From positions 1 through 5,646 of the forward strand of contig WRJU01000126.1 in assembly GCA_009778425.1 (NCBI GenBank): 5,646 nt of DNA, given 5' to 3'. This document shows positions 4,618 through 5,646 of the stretch, piece by piece. The notes under the pieces were generated by a model, which saw only the letters and a program-made list of their open reading frames with translations, was not told the DNA's origin and searched no databases. Made by a program: the position numbers and the translations under genes. The DNA is from Pseudomonadota bacterium (GTDB taxonomy: Bacteria; Pseudomonadota; Gammaproteobacteria; Burkholderiales; Rhodocyclaceae). Every line of letters begins with the position of its first letter. The stretch's first letter is position 1.

Positions 4618-5646
4618 TCAGCTTAAGAAACTGTCCTTGTTCTGCGCGCGCAACCGAGCCTCCGGCGCGGAAATGACGTTGCGCCGCACGAGATCGATGA
4701 GGCATTGATCGAGCGTCTGCATGCCGTGGTTTTGCCCGGTCTGAATCGCGGAATACATCTGGGCCACCTTGTTTTCGCGAATCAGGTTACGGATCGCCGG
4801 GGTTCCGATCATGATCTCGTGCGCCGCAACCCGTCCCGACTCATCCTTGGTCTTGATCAGCGCTTGCGAGATCACCGCGCGCAGGGATTCCGAGAGCATC
4901 GAACGCACCATTTCCTTTTCCGCCGCTGGAAATACGTCGACGATACGGTCGATGGTCTTGGAAGCCGAGGAAGTATGTAGCGTACCGAATACCAGATGCC
5001 CGGTTTCCGCCGCCGTCAGTGCCAGACGGATGGTTTCCAGGTCGCGCAGCTCACCCACCAGGATTACGTCCGGGTCTTCACGCAGAGCCGAGCGCAAAGC
5101 GTTGTTGAACGAGAGCGTGTCGCGGAACACCTCACGCTGGTTGATCAGGCAACGTTTGGACACATGGACGAATTCAATCGGGTCTTCGACGGTGAGGATG
5201 TGCGCGTAGGCGTTTTCATTGATATGGTCGATCATCGCCGCCAATGTCGTCGACTTGCCCGACCCCGTCGGACCGGTAACGAGGACGATGCCGCGCGGTT
5301 GCTCCACGATGTCCCGGAAAATCTTTGGGCAATTAAGCGCCTCCAGCGTCAGCACCTTGGACGGGATCGTCCGGAACACCGCCGCCGCGCCACGTTCCTG
5401 GTTAAACGCGTTGACCCGGAAGCGCGCGAGATTAGGGATGGAAAAAGCGAAATCGCACTCCAGGGCTTCCTCGTATTGCTTGCGCTGGCGATCATTCATG
5501 ATGTCATAAGCCAGCGCGTGCACTTCCCTGTGCTCCAGAGGGGGAAGGTTGATTTTGCGTACGTCCCCATTGACGCGGATCATGGGCGGCAAACCGGCGG
5601 AAAGGTGCAGGTCGGAAGCCTGGTTCTTGACGGAGAAGGCAAGCAG
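4618..5646 (-). CDS. pilT: Type IV pilus retraction ATPase PilT (start just outside window)
   Basis: PilT is the hexameric motor that depolymerises pilin and powers twitching motility. The window gives 342 residues starting LLAFSVKNQASDLHLSAGLP. Comparison with the Pseudomonas protein as I remember it (MDITELLAFS...) suggests only about five N-terminal residues are missing at the right edge. All hallmarks are visible: Walker A GPTGSGKS (visible residues 125-132), an Asp box with LTVEDPIEFVH (151-161), Walker B DVILVGELRD (193-202), a His box AETGHLVFGTLHT (213-225) and the AIRNLI retraction motif (284-289). The catalytic set is intact, so it should be an active ATPase. It is the upstream gene of the pilT-pilU pair; its promoter lies outside the window. 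Confidence 0.97.
   Translation of the reverse strand: MLAFSVKNQASDLHLSAGLPPMIRVNGDVRKINLPPLEHREVHALAYDIMNDRQRKQYEEALECDFAFSIPNLARFRVNAFNQERGAAAVFRTIPSKVLTLEALNCPKIFRDIVEQPRGIVLVTGPTGSGKSTTLAAMIDHINENAYAHILTVEDPIEFVHVSKRCLINQREVFRDTLSFNNALRSALREDPDVILVGELRDLETIRLALTAAETGHLVFGTLHTSSASKTIDRIVDVFPAAEKEMVRSMLSESLRAVISQALIKTKDESGRVAAHEIMIGTPAIRNLIRENKVAQMYSAIQTGQNHGMQTLDQCLIDLVRRNVISAPEARLRAQNKDSFLS

Overview
The window looks like an ordinary chromosomal segment of a betaproteobacterium (moderately high GC). This rests on four things: a ThiS ending in Ala-Val-Gly-Gly-Gly followed by ThiG, a free-standing RlmL-type methyltransferase not fused to RlmK, adjacent pilT and pilU genes of the Pseudomonas/beta type, and RcnB-like secreted proteins. 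The genus cannot be fixed from the sequence alone. No mobile element, CRISPR array or phage gene is visible.

Layout. Positions 1-482 (minus) hold the thiamine thiazole genes thiS and thiG; thiG runs off the left edge. The roughly 80 bases upstream of thiS contain a strong hairpin whose loop can pair with a downstream segment, and a 16-codon reading frame that overlaps the thiS start by ATGA. Both are candidates for leader control, and no canonical TPP riboswitch is visible. Divergent from this is a tRNA-Gly(CCC) gene at 640-713 (plus) with an extended -10 promoter. Positions 805-1836 (minus) hold two tandem paralogous genes for small secreted proteins with an RcnB-like C-terminal domain, ending at a clear intrinsic terminator. 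The upstream one is Ser/Arg/Pro-rich and the downstream one is packed with proline and histidine.

Positions 1837-2233 are a 397-base intergenic stretch. It is AT-rich near the rcnB-like pair, where an 11-bp-period direct repeat resembles an OmpR/PhoB-type response-regulator site. It also contains a possible relic of a gene 3' end. Positions 2234-3391 (plus) encode the RlmL-type 23S rRNA guanine-N2 methyltransferase. It converges on pilU with one base between the two stop codons. Positions 3393-5646 (minus) carry pilT (lacking about five N-terminal residues at the right edge) and pilU, the retraction ATPases of type IV pili, probably co-transcribed as pilT-pilU.

Functionally this is a set of housekeeping neighbours rather than one pathway: thiamine synthesis, a tRNA, periplasmic stress or metal-type proteins, rRNA modification and twitching motility. 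The least explained parts are the thiS leader, the duplicated RcnB-like pair with its putative operator, and the intergenic relic.
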